Below, piece after piece: positions 63,321-64,000 of a DNA stretch of 64,000 nt (its first letter is position 1; each line of letters starts with the position of its first letter). Both the position numbers and the translations under genes were made by a program. Below the pieces are notes generated by a model. It did no database searches. It saw only the letters and a program-made list of their open reading frames with translations, and had not been told where the DNA came from. Origin of the DNA: Haloferax mediterranei ATCC 33500 (GTDB lineage: Archaea; Halobacteriota; Halobacteria; Halobacteriales; Haloferacaceae); NCBI RefSeq assembly GCF_000306765.2, contig NC_017941.2, positions 1,984,001 through 2,048,000 on the forward strand. Reading direction: 5' to 3'.

Positions 63321-63818
63321 TCACAGCCGGTTCGGGTCCCGCCGTAACGTCGCAACCCGGTCCCACAGCGGCCGAACGATACCGAAGACGACAGCACCGG
63401 CAGTGTCGGCGACGATGTCGATACCCGTGTCTTCGAGATAGAACGAGAGCGACCAATTGACCCAGAAGTCGGTGAAGAGTCGCTCGTACACCTCGAACCA
63501 CGTCCCGATGGCGGCGACGGCCATCGGAAGGACGACGAGAAGCGCGAGACGCGACCGAAGCAGTCGCGGTTCGAGGACGTACAGCACCGCCGCAACGCCG
63601 AACCCGGATGCGGCGTGGACGAAGATGTCCCACCACCAGATGCGGGTGTAGAGGAACAGCGCCATGCTCGTAAAGTGCGTCGCGGTCACGAGGGTACCCC
63701 ACACGGCGACGACGGCCATCTCTCGTGGACGGTCCTCCCACCGCGAGAGCACCATCTCGTCCCACACCCGCCTCAGCATTCGAGTCGGAGCAAGCGCTGT
63801 GCGCTGAGCGAGCTGCAT
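63321..63818 (-). CDS. Four-helix membrane protein, paralog of the one at 49,235
   Basis: 165 residues with helices at AVVAVWGTLVTATHFTSMALFLY, FVHAASGFGVAAVLYVL, LALLVVLPMAVAAIGTWFEVY and IDIVADTAGAVVFGIV. The motifs match the other paralog: IWWWDIFVH, WFEVYE and D-x-x-x-D-x-x-A-D-T-A-G. It starts at the ATG at 63,818. Function unknown; the conserved acidic and His residues at the membrane suggest a metal or ion role. Confidence 0.6.
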   Translation of the reverse strand: MQLAQRTALAPTRMLRRVWDEMVLSRWEDRPREMAVVAVWGTLVTATHFTSMALFLYTRIWWWDIFVHAASGFGVAAVLYVLEPRLLRSRLALLVVLPMAVAAIGTWFEVYERLFTDFWVNWSLSFYLEDTGIDIVADTAGAVVFGIVRPLWDRVATLRRDPNRL

Positions 63819-63972
63819 TGCATCTGACTCTGAGTGGTATTGACAAACGGTCGCATAGAAGAGTAATGGAGAATCTGTAATATGTACGTTACTCCCGGGG
63901 AAAACAGGTTCCGGCTTAAATTAATATCCCACGCAACCGAGTTTCAGCCGAGAGTCAGTCCGAACGGCCGAC

Positions 63973-64000
63973 TCAGTCGGTCTCAGACTGCGGTTGCTCG
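63973..64000 (-). CDS. Possible C-terminal end of a gene running out of the window
   Basis: On the minus strand a frame open to the window edge ends with ...EQPQSETD and a TGA at 63,973-63,975. The acidic ending suits a haloarchaeal protein. Only eight codons are seen, so this is weak. Confidence 0.25.

Overview
The window is a GC-rich piece of euryarchaeal chromosome, almost certainly from a haloarchaeon of the Haloferax type. The proteins are strongly acidic. Secreted proteins carry twin-arginine signals, many genes appear leaderless with a TATA-like box about 22-30 nt upstream of the start, and typical haloarchaeal genes are present: SAMP1, PspA, a beta-RFAP synthase, transcription factor S, bacterio-opsin-activator-type regulators and archaeal PEP carboxylase. 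The genus assignment rests on recognising sequences such as SAMP1, not on a database search.

Layout. 1-2,400: the 3' end of a PEP-synthase-like gene, an HTH_10 regulator, and a deletion scar joining the front of an MFS transporter to the back of a PIN-domain toxin gene. 2,400-18,740: ordinary core genome. It holds a lipoprotein, a geranylgeranyl-reductase-like flavoprotein, a D-2-hydroxyacid dehydrogenase, ilvD, moaB with a His-rich N-terminus, an MDR dehydrogenase, a Vms1/VLRF1-type ribosome-rescue factor, a DUF1611 plus enolase-superfamily epimerase pair (dgcN/dgcA-like), PspA, an alpha/beta hydrolase and several membrane proteins.

18,740-24,600: an AT-rich accessory island. It opens with an 84-bp MITE and holds three inactivated IS6-type copies in one orientation. 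Between them lie a frameshifted Cys-rich protein gene with a hydrophobic tail and a gene for a four-helix membrane protein. A winged-helix regulator and a protein resembling nucleoside deoxyribosyltransferases or TIR domains follow. Two of the IS copies carry an insert of short hairpins inside the transposase gene.

24,600-48,280: core genome again. It contains tfs, a coiled-coil zinc-ribbon protein, a RecA/KaiC-like protein with a degenerate Walker A, beta-RFAP synthase, the pyrG-guaAb-DUF7126 operon, ppc, a Rieske protein, an aldehyde dehydrogenase and SAMP1. SAMP1 is tied to a block of four ion-transport or stress genes: two TrkA-C membrane proteins, a K+ channel with an RCK domain, and an HPP-UspA protein.

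48,290-63,820: uridine phosphorylase, a PfkB kinase and DeoC form a loose nucleoside-catabolism group. They are followed by a MiaB-type tRNA methylthiotransferase, signal peptidase, a cation efflux protein, a HIT protein, methionine aminopeptidase, a phosphoesterase, the second MITE copy, a DsbA-like oxidoreductase, a Thr-nucleophile asparaginase and isocitrate dehydrogenase.

A recurring oddity is short tandem duplication spanning stop codons (pfkB, the MFS gene at 33,846, the membrane gene at 49,235, icd). A second is a set of hairpins with a GC-(2-3 nt)-GC tip at three unrelated places. No rRNA, tRNA, CRISPR array or replication origin was found.
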